Assembly: GCA_039794245.1 (NCBI GenBank)
Contig: JBDIVS010000013.1
Span: 17,440-81,439 of the forward strand
Source of the DNA: DAITQM01 sp039794245
Lineage (GTDB): Bacteria; Pseudomonadota; Gammaproteobacteria; Xanthomonadales; Wenzhouxiangellaceae
Reading direction: 5' to 3'
Length of the DNA: 64,000 nt
In this document: piece after piece, positions 7,979 through 17,596 of the stretch
Layout of the letters: each line of letters opens with the position of its first letter
How positions within the stretch are numbered: position 1 is the stretch's first letter
Made by a program: the position numbers and the translations under genes
Notes under the pieces: model-generated
What the model was told of the DNA's origin: nothing
The model's database searches: none
Seen by the model: the letters and a program-made list of their open reading frames with translations, nothing else

Positions 7979-9235
7979 ATGGATCGCAGAAATTCGGACA
8001 AACGGCGCATTCTCCTCGGCGTCAGCGGCGGCATCGCCGCGTACAAGGCGCTCGAGCTGGTCCGGCTGTGGGTGAAGGACGGGCACGAAGTGCGAGTGGT
8101 GATGACCGAGGCAGCCGAGCGCTTCGTGACCGCACTCAGTTTTCAGGCGCTCTCAGGCCACCCGGTCCGCACCACGCTGTGGGATCCAGCGGCGGAAGCG
8201 GCGATGGGTCATATCGAACTGGCGCGCTGGGCCGAGGCGGTGGTGGTCGCCCCGGCGAGCGCTGATCTCGTCGCCCGGCTCGCCGCCGGCCGGGCCGACG
8301 ATCTGCTGACGGCGCTCTGTCTGGCGACGGCGGCGCCGCTGTGGCTGGCGCCGGCGATGAACCAGGCGATGTGGCGCCACCCGGCGACGCAACACAATGT
8401 CGCGTTATTGGCGGCCCGTGGCGCCCGCTGGCTGGGGCCGGGCGAGGGCGTGCAGGCGTGCGGCGACGAAGGTCCAGGGCGCATGATCGAGCCGCAGGCG
8501 ATCGCTGCGGCGGTGCTGGCCGGCACGTCGCTGCTCGCCGGGCGGAGGGTTTTGCTGACGGCCGGCGCGACCTTCGAGGATCTCGATCCGGTGCGTTTCA
8601 TCGGCAACCGCAGTTCCGGGCGGATGGGCTATGCGCTGGCTGCGGCGGCACGTGACGCCGGGGCGCAGGTGGTGCTGGTCAGCGGCCCGGCGACGGCCGC
8701 GCCACCTTGGGGCGTCGAACTGATCCGCGTGCGCAGCGCCGCTGAGATGCACACTGCCGTGCACGAGGCCATTGCCCGCCACACGCTGGGTCCTGACGAT
8801 GTCTTTATCGCGACCGCCGCGGTGGCCGATTTCCGCCCGCCTGAGATCGCGGCGGACAAAATCCGCCGTGCCGGCCGCGAGCGGCTGGTGCTCGAGCTGG
8901 TACCCAACCCCGATATCCTGGCCAGCGTCGCAGCCTTGCCGGGACGGCCGTTCACGGTGGGTTTTGCCGCCGAAACCGGTGATCCGGCGCGTGCGGCCAA
9001 GGCCAAACTCAGGGCCAAGGGCGTCGATCTTGTCGCCGCCAACCGGATCGGCCCGGACGAGGGTTTCGATAGTGAGGACAATGCACTGATCGTCGCCGGC
9101 CGCGATCTGGAACAGTGCCTCGAACGGGCGCCCAAGCCCGTATTGGCGGTACAACTGATCGAACTGATCGCCCGCCGTTTACCCAGCCGGCCAAAGCAGC
9201 AGGAGACGGGGGCGCCATGCTCGAGGTCGCGCTGA
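7979..9235 (+). CDS. coaBC: Bifunctional phosphopantothenoylcysteine decarboxylase/synthetase CoaBC
   Basis: 418 residues, catalysing two consecutive steps of coenzyme A synthesis. The flavin-dependent CoaC domain (about 1-180) has GVSGGIAAYK, the catalytic His in MGHIELARWA, and APAMNQAMW. The CoaB synthetase domain (about 190-400) has TAGATFEDLDPVRFIGNRSS and AAVADFRP, with KIRR and NPDI further on. No clear ribosome binding site precedes the ATG; GATAAT at 7967-7972 could be a -10 box seven bases from the start codon. It overlaps dut by 19 bp. Confidence 0.95.
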   Translation: MDRRNSDKRRILLGVSGGIAAYKALELVRLWVKDGHEVRVVMTEAAERFVTALSFQALSGHPVRTTLWDPAAEAAMGHIELARWAEAVVVAPASADLVARLAAGRADDLLTALCLATAAPLWLAPAMNQAMWRHPATQHNVALLAARGARWLGPGEGVQACGDEGPGRMIEPQAIAAAVLAGTSLLAGRRVLLTAGATFEDLDPVRFIGNRSSGRMGYALAAAARDAGAQVVLVSGPATAAPPWGVELIRVRSAAEMHTAVHEAIARHTLGPDDVFIATAAVADFRPPEIAADKIRRAGRERLVLELVPNPDILASVAALPGRPFTVGFAAETGDPARAAKAKLRAKGVDLVAANRIGPDEGFDSEDNALIVAGRDLEQCLERAPKPVLAVQLIELIARRLPSRPKQQETGAPCSRSR

Positions 9236-9672
9236 AAATCCACGATCCGCGCCTCGGCGGCGAGTTTCCGCTGCCGGCGCCGGCGACCGCCGGCGCCGCC
9301 GGACTCGATCTTCGGGCCATGATCGCCGCGCCGCTTTCCCTGGCCCCCGGTGACTGTGCGCTGTTGCCAAGCGGCCTGGCGATCCACATCGGCGACCCCG
9401 GCTGGGCGGCGCTGGTCTTACCCCGTTCCGGGCTTGGGCATCGCCACGGCCTGGTGCTCGGCAATCTGGTCGGTTTGATCGACAGCGACTATCAGGGCGA
9501 AATCAAGATATCCTGCTGGAATCGCGGCGCGCAACCTTATACCATTGAGGTCGGGGAACGCATCGCCCAGTTGCTGTTCATACAGGTGGCGCAAGCCCGC
9601 TTTGCCGTCGTCGGTGATTTTTCGGCCTCCGGTCGGGGCGCCGGCGGTTTCGGTCACAGCGGCCGGAATTGA
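9217..9672 (+). CDS. dut: Deoxyuridine 5'-triphosphate nucleotidohydrolase
   Basis: 151 residues, the normal dUTPase length. It hydrolyses dUTP to dUMP, keeping uracil out of DNA. The start at 9217 has AGGAG about 10 bases upstream and matches the family N-terminus. Motif 1 is AGLDLRAMI, motif 2 PRSGLGHRHG, motif 3 GLIDSDYQGE, motif 4 GERIAQLLF and the flexible C-terminal motif 5 GRGAGGFGHSG. It sits inside coaBC-dut-algC, a conserved order. Confidence 0.95.
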   Translation: MLEVALKIHDPRLGGEFPLPAPATAGAAGLDLRAMIAAPLSLAPGDCALLPSGLAIHIGDPGWAALVLPRSGLGHRHGLVLGNLVGLIDSDYQGEIKISCWNRGAQPYTIEVGERIAQLLFIQVAQARFAVVGDFSASGRGAGGFGHSGRN

Positions 9673-9727
9673 ACGGCGGTGTTTTGGTCAGCGACGGCGC
9701 GGCATGGCAGTTTGGATGACATAACGA

Positions 9728-12169
9728 ATGGCCGATAAAAATCCTAAAACCATCCGTTTTGCGATCGCGCCGCGCTGGCTTTTGGGACTGACGCTGGTCG
9801 CTTTCGGCGTTTTTCTGCTGCTGACCGGCGGCTTTTTTGTCTGGCAGAGGGTGGATGCCCGGCTGGCCCAGCAGGAGCTGGAACGCACCGTCGAGCTGAC
9901 CGGCGCGGAACTGGGCAACGAAATCCAGCGCATCCACAATCTCCTCGGCTCGCCGCAGGTTCTGGCCCAGGCGGCGAAGGCGGCCGGCGGCGAAACCGGG
10001 GCGCAGGAGGCGTTGCGCGAGATGGTGCAGCGCGAGCTGCCCAACATCCTGGTGTTGAAAGTGCTCGCCGAGGCGCAGGAGGCGATCGAGACCGGGGTTT
10101 TCCCGGCCCCGGGATTCGCCGTGCTCGAGATGACGTTTATTGCCGAGGAAAACGGTTTTGCGCCGGCCCAGGTGCATTTTGCCGGAACCGAACGGGAAAA
10201 CCTGTCGTTTGTCCAGCAGATCGCCAGTGAACACGGACCGCAAGGTTATCTCTGGCTCAGCATGCCGTCCAGTGTGCTGACCAGCCATTTCCGCGATTAC
10301 GGGATCGGCGACCAGTACCTGGCACTGGAACAGGTTGCTGCGCCCGGCGGCAACGGCGGGGGAATGATCGTGAAATCGTTCGGCCGCCCCGGCGGCGCCG
10401 AGATCCAGCGCGGCGAATTGATCCCCGGCAGCCTGCTGCGCATGGCCTGGGCGAGCGCCGCGCCGCCGCTGTCGCTCGCCGCCCCGGACCTGGTGATCAC
10501 GCTGGCCGGCGGCCTCCTGCTCCTGGCCTTGGGCATCCTGACGCTGCGCAAGGAAGAGCAGGCACGGCGGGCGCGGGAGGCCGGCGAGGCGGCGGCGCGG
10601 CGGGTGGCGGCAAAGGCCGATCAGGAACAGGTGCTCAGGCCGCAGGGCGCCACTTTACCGGCGGCAGAGCCGGTGGCGCTGCCGGCAGCGGAACCGGTTG
10701 CCGCGGCTCCGCCACGCAAACGCTACGGCGCCCCGGTCGGTGTGCCGGTCGACGCCGATGCGGCGCCCCCGTCGCCGCTCGACGAGGTCGGGCACAGTCT
10801 GCATCCGGGTATTTTCCGTGCCTACGATATCCGCGGGGTTTACGGCCGGACCCTCGATGCCCCGGTGGCCGAAGCGATCGGCCAGGCGATCGGCAGCACC
10901 GTGCTCGACGGCGGTGGGCAGCAGGTCGTCGTCGCTCGCGACGGCCGGCTCTCCGGGCCGGCGGTCCTCAATGCACTGACCGAAGGATTGCTCGCCACCG
11001 GCTGCGATGTGCTCGACATCGGCGCCGTACCGACGCCGGTTTTGTATTTTGCCGTACACGAACTCAGCGCCGGCTCCGGGGTGATGGTGACCGGCAGCCA
11101 CAATCCCCCCGAATACAACGGCTTCAAGATCGTCATCGCCGGCCAGACGCTGGCCGGCGACGAGATCCAGGCGCTCAGGGCGCGGATCGAAAACGGCGAT
11201 TTCCGCCGCGGCCAGGGGCGGTTGATGGATCATAAGATGCTGGATCTGTACGCCCAGCGCATCGGCACCGATATCCAGATCGAACGGCCGCTGAAGGTCG
11301 TCGTCGATTGCGGCAACGGCATCGCCGGGGTGATCGCCCCGAAGATCCTGCAGGCGATCGGCGCCGAGGTGACGCCGTTGTACGCCGACGTGGACGGCGC
11401 ATTTCCGAACCATCACCCCGACCCATCGGTGCCGGCCAATCTGATGGATCTCAAATTGTGCGTCCGCAACTTCAACGCTGACCTGGGCCTGGCTTTCGAC
11501 GGCGACGGCGACCGGCTCGGCGTCGTGACGCCGGACGGCGAGATTATCTGGCCCGACCGCTTGCTGATGCTCTTTGCGACCGATGTGCTCAGCCGCAATC
11601 CGAAAGCGAGCATCATTTATGATGTCAAGTGCAGCCGGCGGCTGGCGGAAGTGATCCGCCAGGCCGGCGGCCGGCCGGTGATGTGGCGCACCGGGCATTC
11701 GCTGATCAAGCGCAAGATGGCCGAGGAAAATGCGCCGCTGGCCGGCGAGATGAGCGGTCACTTTTTCTTCAAGGAGCGGTGGTACGGCTTCGACGACGCG
11801 ATCTACGCCGCCTGCCGGCTGCTCGAAATCCTCGCCCTCGACCGGCGGCCGCCGGCCGAGGTGCTCAGGGCATTGCCCGCCGGCATCGCGACCCCCGAAA
11901 TCAAGGTGGCGATGATGAAGGAGGGCCGGGCGGCCCAGTTCGTCGAGGAGTTCGTCGCCCGTGCCCGTTTCGAAGGCGCCCAGATCCATACGATCGACGG
12001 CCTGCGCGCCGATTTCCAAGATGGTTTCGGCCTGCTGCGCGCCTCCAATACAACGCCGGTTCTGGTTCTGCGCTTCGAGGCCGACGATGACGCCGCGCTG
12101 CATCGCATCCAGCGCCTGTTCCGCGAGCAGATCCTAGAAGTCAATCCTTACCTCGATCTGCCGTTTTGA
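9728..12169 (+). CDS. algC: Phosphomannomutase/phosphoglucomutase AlgC with membrane-anchored N-terminal domain
   Basis: 813 residues. The last 460 or so form a complete PMM/PGM: the phosphoserine loop TGSHNPPEYNG (Ser near 457), the metal loop DGDGDR (near 592) and the sugar-binding GEMSGHFFF. It converts mannose-6-P or glucose-6-P to the 1-phosphates for polysaccharide precursors. The first 350 residues carry two membrane helices (about 15-38 and 255-275) around a periplasmic-looking domain, then an Ala/Pro-rich linker. Long AlgC forms are known in pseudomonads and relatives; the N-terminal domain may sense or localise the enzyme. Confidence 0.93.
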   Translation: MADKNPKTIRFAIAPRWLLGLTLVAFGVFLLLTGGFFVWQRVDARLAQQELERTVELTGAELGNEIQRIHNLLGSPQVLAQAAKAAGGETGAQEALREMVQRELPNILVLKVLAEAQEAIETGVFPAPGFAVLEMTFIAEENGFAPAQVHFAGTERENLSFVQQIASEHGPQGYLWLSMPSSVLTSHFRDYGIGDQYLALEQVAAPGGNGGGMIVKSFGRPGGAEIQRGELIPGSLLRMAWASAAPPLSLAAPDLVITLAGGLLLLALGILTLRKEEQARRAREAGEAAARRVAAKADQEQVLRPQGATLPAAEPVALPAAEPVAAAPPRKRYGAPVGVPVDADAAPPSPLDEVGHSLHPGIFRAYDIRGVYGRTLDAPVAEAIGQAIGSTVLDGGGQQVVVARDGRLSGPAVLNALTEGLLATGCDVLDIGAVPTPVLYFAVHELSAGSGVMVTGSHNPPEYNGFKIVIAGQTLAGDEIQALRARIENGDFRRGQGRLMDHKMLDLYAQRIGTDIQIERPLKVVVDCGNGIAGVIAPKILQAIGAEVTPLYADVDGAFPNHHPDPSVPANLMDLKLCVRNFNADLGLAFDGDGDRLGVVTPDGEIIWPDRLLMLFATDVLSRNPKASIIYDVKCSRRLAEVIRQAGGRPVMWRTGHSLIKRKMAEENAPLAGEMSGHFFFKERWYGFDDAIYAACRLLEILALDRRPPAEVLRALPAGIATPEIKVAMMKEGRAAQFVEEFVARARFEGAQIHTIDGLRADFQDGFGLLRASNTTPVLVLRFEADDDAALHRIQRLFREQILEVNPYLDLPF

Positions 12170-12276
12170 AACGGGCTGCCGGCGGAACAGGGCCGGGTTT
12201 TGCCGGTCAAAATGAAAAAGACGAATCAGCGGTCATTAGAACGGCAATGGGCTACACCTTGTTCAGGAGAACACGC

Positions 12277-12699
12277 ATGAAACGACTCGTCATCGGATTG
12301 CTTCTTACCACCCTGGCAGCGCTGCTTGCCGCCCCGGTATTCGCCCAGGGTGTCAAATCTCTCGCCGACCGCGGCGAGCCGCGCGGCACGCTCGTCACCG
12401 GCGTCGAAATGCCGTCCGACAGCATTTTTTCGGTGACCGTCAGGGCCATCGACGGTCGCGAGATCCCCCAGAACGCCTATCCCAACGGCCTGTGGCTCAA
12501 GCCCGGGCGGCACGAGATCAAGGCCTTCGGCAACGTCGATCTGAGCTGGGTGCGCGGCAAGGGCACCGGCCGGGATATTCGGCCGAGCGACCCGATCGAG
12601 ATTGACGTCGAGGAAGGCAAGACCTATTACCTCGGCCTGAAAGCCGACGGCCGGCCGGACGACTGGCACCTGGTGGTCTGGAAGACCGAAGAAAGTTGA
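12277..12699 (+). CDS. Small exported protein of unknown function
   Basis: 140 residues, starting at 12277 with AGGAGA eight bases upstream. A signal peptide (about 1-23, ending PVFAQ) is followed by a compact, beta-rich domain with NGLWLKPGRHEIKAFG and EEGKTYYLGLKADGR, reminiscent of PEGA-like periplasmic folds. I do not recognise a named family. It follows algC by 107 bp and a strong hairpin follows it, so it may be the last gene of the coaBC-dut-algC unit or stand alone. Confidence 0.75.
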   Translation: MKRLVIGLLLTTLAALLAAPVFAQGVKSLADRGEPRGTLVTGVEMPSDSIFSVTVRAIDGREIPQNAYPNGLWLKPGRHEIKAFGNVDLSWVRGKGTGRDIRPSDPIEIDVEEGKTYYLGLKADGRPDDWHLVVWKTEES

Positions 12700-12738
12700 C
12701 CCCCGCCGGCCACCAGGGTTTCATCCTACGAACCGCGC

Positions 12739-12760
12739 GCCGGCCCGTTTACGGGCCGGC
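12739..12760. terminator. Hairpin between convergent genes
   Basis: GCCGGCCCG and CGGGCCGGC form nine perfect base pairs around TTTA, 39 bases after the exported-protein stop and between convergent genes. No U-run follows on either strand, so it may be a structural block or a Rho-assisted terminator. Confidence 0.5.
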
Positions 12761-12944
12761 GTGATCTGAACCTGCCCGGCAGCCGGTATCTTGCCGTTAA
12801 CCCCGTCGTTAACCCCGAGATCCCGCAACAGACCGCCGAGCGACGTGCCTGTTCCGGCTGTTCGCTCCCTTTTCCAGCCGTAATGGGCATTTCAAGCTCA
12901 GTCGGTTCGCCGGCCGAACGATACCGGCTGCCGGGTATGGACCC

Positions 12945-14321
12945 TCAATAAGCGAACTCGGCGAACAACGGTTCGATGTTTTGCCGCCATACCGTATTGA
13001 AACGGTCGAGCTTCAGTTCCGCCGCGGTTCGGCCGCCGGCCGCAGTCTCCTCGAGCTGCGCCAGGTAAATCCCCTCGTCCTGGCCGCGGCAATCGAGCCG
13101 CGCGCGGCGCTCGAGCCCCTGGCGGGCGATGGCCACCATATCCCGGGCGACGTCCGCCGCGCTTCGCCGGCCGGCCCGGGCACGAAGCCCATCGCGGGCC
13201 GCGGCGCGGCGCAAGCGTTCCAGCGACGCCGGGGGCAGTTCTGCGGCCAGTTGTTCGGCCTGATCGAGTGCGCCGCCGTCATACAGCAGCCCGACCCACA
13301 GCGCCGGTAGCGCGCACAATCGCTCCCACGGCCCGCCGTCGGCACCGCGCATTTCGAGAAAGCGTTTGAGTCTGACCTCGGGAAAGGCCGTCGTCTGGTG
13401 ATCGCGCCAGTCGGCGAGCGTCGGGTATTCGCCCGGCAGGACAGGCAGTTTGCCGTTCAAAAAATCGCGGAACGACAGGCCCGCGGCGTCGATATAACGG
13501 CCTTTGCGGTACACGAAATACATCGGCACTTCATCGAGAAGATAACGGGCGTAACGCTCGAATCCCATGCCGCTTGCGAAGACGAACGGCAAAAGACCGG
13601 TGCGCGCCTCATCGGTCTCCTGCCAGACTCGGGCGCGGTAGCTCTGGTAGCCCGCGGGGCGGCCTTCGACAAACGGCGAATCGGCGAACAGCGCGGTGAC
13701 GATCGGTTGTAGGGCCAGGGCGACGCGGAACTTGCGGACCATGTCGTTTTCGCTGGAAAAATCGAGGTTGACCTGCACCGTGCAGGTGCGTTTCATCATG
13801 TCGAGCCCGAGGCGGCCGACTTTGGGCATGTAGTCGCGCATGATGCGGTAGCGCGCCTTGGGCATCCAGGGAATTTCGTCGCGCCGCCACAGCGGGTGGA
13901 AGCCCATGCCGAGAAAACCCAGGCCGAGCGGCGCCGCGGCGTTTTTCGCCAGTTGCAAGTGCTGGTGGACTTCGGCGCAGGTCTGGTGGATATTGTCGAG
14001 CGGCGCGCCCGACAGCTCGAGCTGGCCGCCGGGTTCGAGCGTGACGCTTGCCCGGTCGCGGTGAGTGCCGATCAGCCGGCCGTCTTCGACGATCGGCGCC
14101 CAATCGTGGGCGGTGAACACCGAAAGCAGCGCGGCGATGCCGTCATCGCCGCCGTATTCGACCGGCCCGAGCGTCGCCCAGTGGAACACGAACTTTTCAT
14201 GTTCGGTGCCGATGCGCCATTCGGCCGGCGGTTTGCACCCGGCTTCGAGATCAGCAACAAGTTCGGCCAGCTTGGTGACCACCGGGCTATGATCGTCGTT
14301 ATCATTGCTGCGCTGCGACAT
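12945..14321 (-). CDS. gshA: Glutamate-cysteine ligase, plant/proteobacterial type
   Basis: 458 residues, catalysing the first step of glutathione synthesis. The sequence follows the GCS2/plant-type family, not the E. coli GshA family: EWRIGTEHEKFVF near the N-terminus, TLEPGGQLELSGAPL in the active site, MMKRTCTVQVNLDFSSE and FADSPFVEGRP. This type is usual in alphaproteobacteria, xanthomonads and some other gammaproteobacteria. Its start is only 11 bases from that of the divergent binding-protein gene. Confidence 0.93.
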   Translation of the reverse strand: MSQRSNDNDDHSPVVTKLAELVADLEAGCKPPAEWRIGTEHEKFVFHWATLGPVEYGGDDGIAALLSVFTAHDWAPIVEDGRLIGTHRDRASVTLEPGGQLELSGAPLDNIHQTCAEVHQHLQLAKNAAAPLGLGFLGMGFHPLWRRDEIPWMPKARYRIMRDYMPKVGRLGLDMMKRTCTVQVNLDFSSENDMVRKFRVALALQPIVTALFADSPFVEGRPAGYQSYRARVWQETDEARTGLLPFVFASGMGFERYARYLLDEVPMYFVYRKGRYIDAAGLSFRDFLNGKLPVLPGEYPTLADWRDHQTTAFPEVRLKRFLEMRGADGGPWERLCALPALWVGLLYDGGALDQAEQLAAELPPASLERLRRAAARDGLRARAGRRSAADVARDMVAIARQGLERRARLDCRGQDEGIYLAQLEETAAGGRTAAELKLDRFNTVWRQNIEPLFAEFAY

Positions 14322-14332
14322 GAGGTTACCCG

Positions 14333-15907
14333 GTGTTGTTCAGAAGCCTATTATGCCGCTTGATCGGCGGTCTTGCCATTGTTTTTTTCAGTCTGCCGAC
14401 CGCCGCCGGCGAGGCCGGGGCGACGCTGGTCAGAGGACTCGGACCCGAGCCGGATTCGCTCGATCCGCAACTGGCGCGCGGCCTGTCGGCGCTCAATGTG
14501 CTGCGCGATCTTTACGAAGGACTGGTCACGCTCGATGCCGCGGGCCGGCCGGTACCCGGCTGGGCCTCATCGTGGCAGCGTAGCGACGACGGCCGGCGTT
14601 ACGAATTTGTGCTGCGCCCCGGGGCGCGCTGGTCCGACGGCGCGCCGCTCAGTGCCGAGGATTTCGCCCGCGGCCTGCGCTTTGCACTGAGCGCGGCGAA
14701 CGGTGCGCCGTTCGCCGGCCTGTTGGCGCCGATCCGCAATGCCGGCCCGGTGCTGGCCGGCAAGCTGCCGTTGGAACGTTTAGGCATCGAAGCTGAAAAC
14801 GGCCGCCTGACGATCACGCTCGAAACCCCCACCCCCTGGCTGCTGCACGTACTCGCGCACCCGGTCAGCGCCCCGCGCCGTGCCGCCGGCAGTGCGCCGT
14901 CACGCCGCGCCACGAGCGGCGCTTTTCGCCTGCGTGAAGTGCGGCCACAGAGCGCCATCGTCATCGAGCGCAATCCGTACCACCATGCCGCCGCCGATAC
15001 GGCGATCGACACCGTCGTCTGGACGGTCAGCGAGGATCCGGCGGGCGAACTGGCGCGTTACCGCAGCGGCGAGATCGATATCACCGAGACCATTCCGCCG
15101 GGGCAATTCGCCTGGCTCAAGACGCATTACCCCGACGATCTGCGCAGCGCGCCCTATCTCGGTACGTATTATCTGACCTATAATCTGACCCGCCCGCCGT
15201 TCAAGGACAACCCCGAGTTGCGCCGCGCCCTCAGCCTGGCGATCGATCGCGACACGCTGGTCCGGATCGTGACCGGTGCCGGCGAGATCCCGGCGTACAC
15301 ACTCGTCGCCCCCGGCCTTGAAGATTACCCTTATCCAGCTTCCGATACGGCGTTGATGAGCCGCGCAGAACGCCTCGCCCTGGCCCGCACGCTGTATCAG
15401 CAGGCCGGTTATGGTCCTGAGCGGCCGCTGGAAGTCGAACTGCGTTACAACACTTCTTTGCAGCAACGGCGCATCGTCTCGGCGATCGGCGCCATGTGGC
15501 GCGAATACCTGGGCATCGTCACCCGCCTGCATAACGAGGAATGGAAAGTGTTCGTCGTCAACCGCCGCGCCCGGCGCATCACCGAAGTGGTGCGCGGCGG
15601 CTGGATCGCCGATCTGCCCGACGTGCTGAGTTTTCTCGAGCCGTTCACCGCCACCAGCAACAGCAACGACAGTGGTTACCACGATCCGAAATTCGAGATG
15701 CTTTTGGCCCGTGCCGCGGCCAGCGAGGATCCGGGCAGCCGCCTGTTATGGCTGGCCCGCGGCGAACACCACCTGCTCGCCGCGCAGCCGATCATTCCTG
15801 TTTACCACTATGTCTCGCGCCACCTGGTGCGGCCGGGGATCGAAGGTTTTGCCGCCAATCCGCTGGATCTGCACTTGTCGCGTTATCTCAGGTGGCAGGA
15901 GCGGTAG
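14333..15907 (+). CDS. Peptide ABC transporter substrate-binding protein (first of two)
   Basis: 524 residues of the SBP family 5 (OppA/DppA type). The GTG start at 14333 gives a clear signal peptide (LLCRLIGGLAIVFFSLPTAA). Family signatures include GPEPDSLDPQ, DLYEGLV, RSDDGRRYEFVLRPGARWSD and LSLAIDRDTLV. It captures oligopeptides in the periplasm for the OppBCDF complex encoded downstream. No lipobox is present, so it is probably soluble in the periplasm. The next binding-protein gene follows with no gap. Confidence 0.93.
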   Translation: MLFRSLLCRLIGGLAIVFFSLPTAAGEAGATLVRGLGPEPDSLDPQLARGLSALNVLRDLYEGLVTLDAAGRPVPGWASSWQRSDDGRRYEFVLRPGARWSDGAPLSAEDFARGLRFALSAANGAPFAGLLAPIRNAGPVLAGKLPLERLGIEAENGRLTITLETPTPWLLHVLAHPVSAPRRAAGSAPSRRATSGAFRLREVRPQSAIVIERNPYHHAAADTAIDTVVWTVSEDPAGELARYRSGEIDITETIPPGQFAWLKTHYPDDLRSAPYLGTYYLTYNLTRPPFKDNPELRRALSLAIDRDTLVRIVTGAGEIPAYTLVAPGLEDYPYPASDTALMSRAERLALARTLYQQAGYGPERPLEVELRYNTSLQQRRIVSAIGAMWREYLGIVTRLHNEEWKVFVVNRRARRITEVVRGGWIADLPDVLSFLEPFTATSNSNDSGYHDPKFEMLLARAAASEDPGSRLLWLARGEHHLLAAQPIIPVYHYVSRHLVRPGIEGFAANPLDLHLSRYLRWQER

Positions 15908-17596
15908 ATGAGGCAGGTGGCGGTTGCGTTGTTTGCGCTCGGTACTGCGGCAGGGTGCGGCGCGCCGCCGCCGCCACCGCCGGTGGTGGACGAGCGCCCG
16001 GCGCCGGCCGCGGCGCCGTTTGTCGCCGGTACGCCGGTCTTGCGCCGCGGTAACGGCGGTGAACCGGAGACGCTTGATCCGCACCGGGCGCAAAGCGTTC
16101 CGGCGCAGAACATCCTGCGCGATCTGTTCGAGGGCCTGACCGCCGAGGCGGCCGACGGCAGCGTGATTCCGGGGGCCGCGGCGCACTGGGATATCAGCCG
16201 CGATGGGCGGCGTTACACGTTTTATCTCGACTCCACAGCCCGCTGGTCGGACGGTGTGCCGCTCGCTGCCGAGGATTTCGTTTACAGCCTCAGGCGCAGC
16301 GCCGATCCGGCGACCGGCTCGCCGGCCGTGCAGGTGCTCTCGCCGATCGCCAACGCCCAGGCGGTGTTCGCCGGGCATCTGGCGCCGGCCGAACTCGGCG
16401 TCCGGGCCCTGAATCCGCGGACCGTGCAGATCGATCTCGAAAACCCGACGCCTTATTTTCTCAGCCTGCTGGCGCTGCCTCCGGCCTATCCGCTGCGCCG
16501 CGCCAACGTCGAGGCGGCGTCCGACACTTTCACCCGTCCCGGGATGCTGATCAGCAACGGGGCCTACGTTTTGGCCGAATGGCGCGTCGGGTCGCGCATC
16601 CGGCTGTTGAAAAACCCCCATTACCGCGACAAAGACCACATCGCGATCGGCGAAGTGCACTATTACCCGATCGCCGATCAGAATGCCGAACTGGCCCGCT
16701 ACCGGGCGGGCGACCTCGATTGGACCTATGACCTGCCCAATGCCCGGCTCGACTGGTTGCGCCAGCAATTTCCCGAAGCGCTCACCGTAGCGCCGTGGCT
16801 CGGCACCTATTACCTCGGCTTCAATCTGACCCGCCCGCCGTTTTCCGATGCACCGGATCTCAGGCGGGCGTTGAATCTGGCCATCGATCGCGAACTTCTG
16901 GTTGACAAGGTCACCCGCTTCGGTGAATTGCCCAGTTTCAACATCACGCCGCCGGGGATGCCCGGTTATCACCAACCGCGGCCGGTCGAAACCGGTTGGG
17001 CACAGGCCGAGCGCGAAGCCGAAGCCCGCCGCCTGTACCGGGAAGCGGGTTATTCCGCCGAACGGCCGCTGCGCCTGGAACTGCGGTATAACACCAGCGC
17101 CAACCACAAAAAGATCGCGCTCGCCGTGGCCGCGATGTGGCGCGCCGTGCTCGGCGTCGAAACCACGCTGCTCAACGAGGAATGGAAGGTCTTTTTGCAG
17201 AACCGCCAGCAAAAACGGGTCACCGAAGTGTTTCGCGGCGGTTGGATCGGAGATTACAATGATCCTTATGCCTTTCTCGAGATTTTTCGTTCGACGCATC
17301 GCCAGAACGACACTGGATACGCCGACCCTTCGTATGACCGCCTGCTCGACCGGATCGCCGCCGAGCCGGTGCCGGTGCGCCGCTTCCGGCTGCTCTCCGA
17401 AGCCGAGCGCCGGCTGCTCGCCGCGCAGCCGGTGGCGCCGCTTTATACCTATGTCACCAAACGGCTTGTCAACCCCGGGCTCAAGGGCTGGCAGGACAAC
17501 CTGATGGATCACCACCCGAGCCGTTGGATGTATTTCGCCGGAGGTGGTTCGACGCCTGACGATCCGACACCGGTGGCCGGCGGGGAAGGGCCATGA
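15908..17596 (+). CDS. Peptide ABC transporter substrate-binding lipoprotein (second of two)
   Basis: 562 residues, same SBP family 5 as its upstream neighbour and clearly a paralogue: shared segments include DPHRAQSVPAQNILRDLFEG-like and GTYYLGFNLTRPPF. It differs in export: the lipobox LGTAAGC puts the lipidated cysteine at residue 17, followed by a Pro-rich linker. Two adjacent binding proteins for one permease suggest different peptide ranges. The stop overlaps oppB by ATGA. Confidence 0.92.
   Translation: MRQVAVALFALGTAAGCGAPPPPPPVVDERPAPAAAPFVAGTPVLRRGNGGEPETLDPHRAQSVPAQNILRDLFEGLTAEAADGSVIPGAAAHWDISRDGRRYTFYLDSTARWSDGVPLAAEDFVYSLRRSADPATGSPAVQVLSPIANAQAVFAGHLAPAELGVRALNPRTVQIDLENPTPYFLSLLALPPAYPLRRANVEAASDTFTRPGMLISNGAYVLAEWRVGSRIRLLKNPHYRDKDHIAIGEVHYYPIADQNAELARYRAGDLDWTYDLPNARLDWLRQQFPEALTVAPWLGTYYLGFNLTRPPFSDAPDLRRALNLAIDRELLVDKVTRFGELPSFNITPPGMPGYHQPRPVETGWAQAEREAEARRLYREAGYSAERPLRLELRYNTSANHKKIALAVAAMWRAVLGVETTLLNEEWKVFLQNRQQKRVTEVFRGGWIGDYNDPYAFLEIFRSTHRQNDTGYADPSYDRLLDRIAAEPVPVRRFRLLSEAERRLLAAQPVAPLYTYVTKRLVNPGLKGWQDNLMDHHPSRWMYFAGGGSTPDDPTPVAGGEGP

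Noticed and set aside
10655..12103. Long open frame antisense to algC (482 codons)
   Set aside because: It mirrors a certain gene in high-GC DNA, where long antisense frames are common, and has no recognisable domain.
12761..12944. Small gene in the gap before gshA
   Set aside because: Only short frames without ribosome binding sites; the stretch has two GTTAACCCCG copies and GC-rich hairpins but no coding signal.
15746..17515. 589-codon frame antisense to the second binding-protein gene
   Set aside because: Mirror of a clear SBP gene; Arg/Gly/His-rich with no domain.
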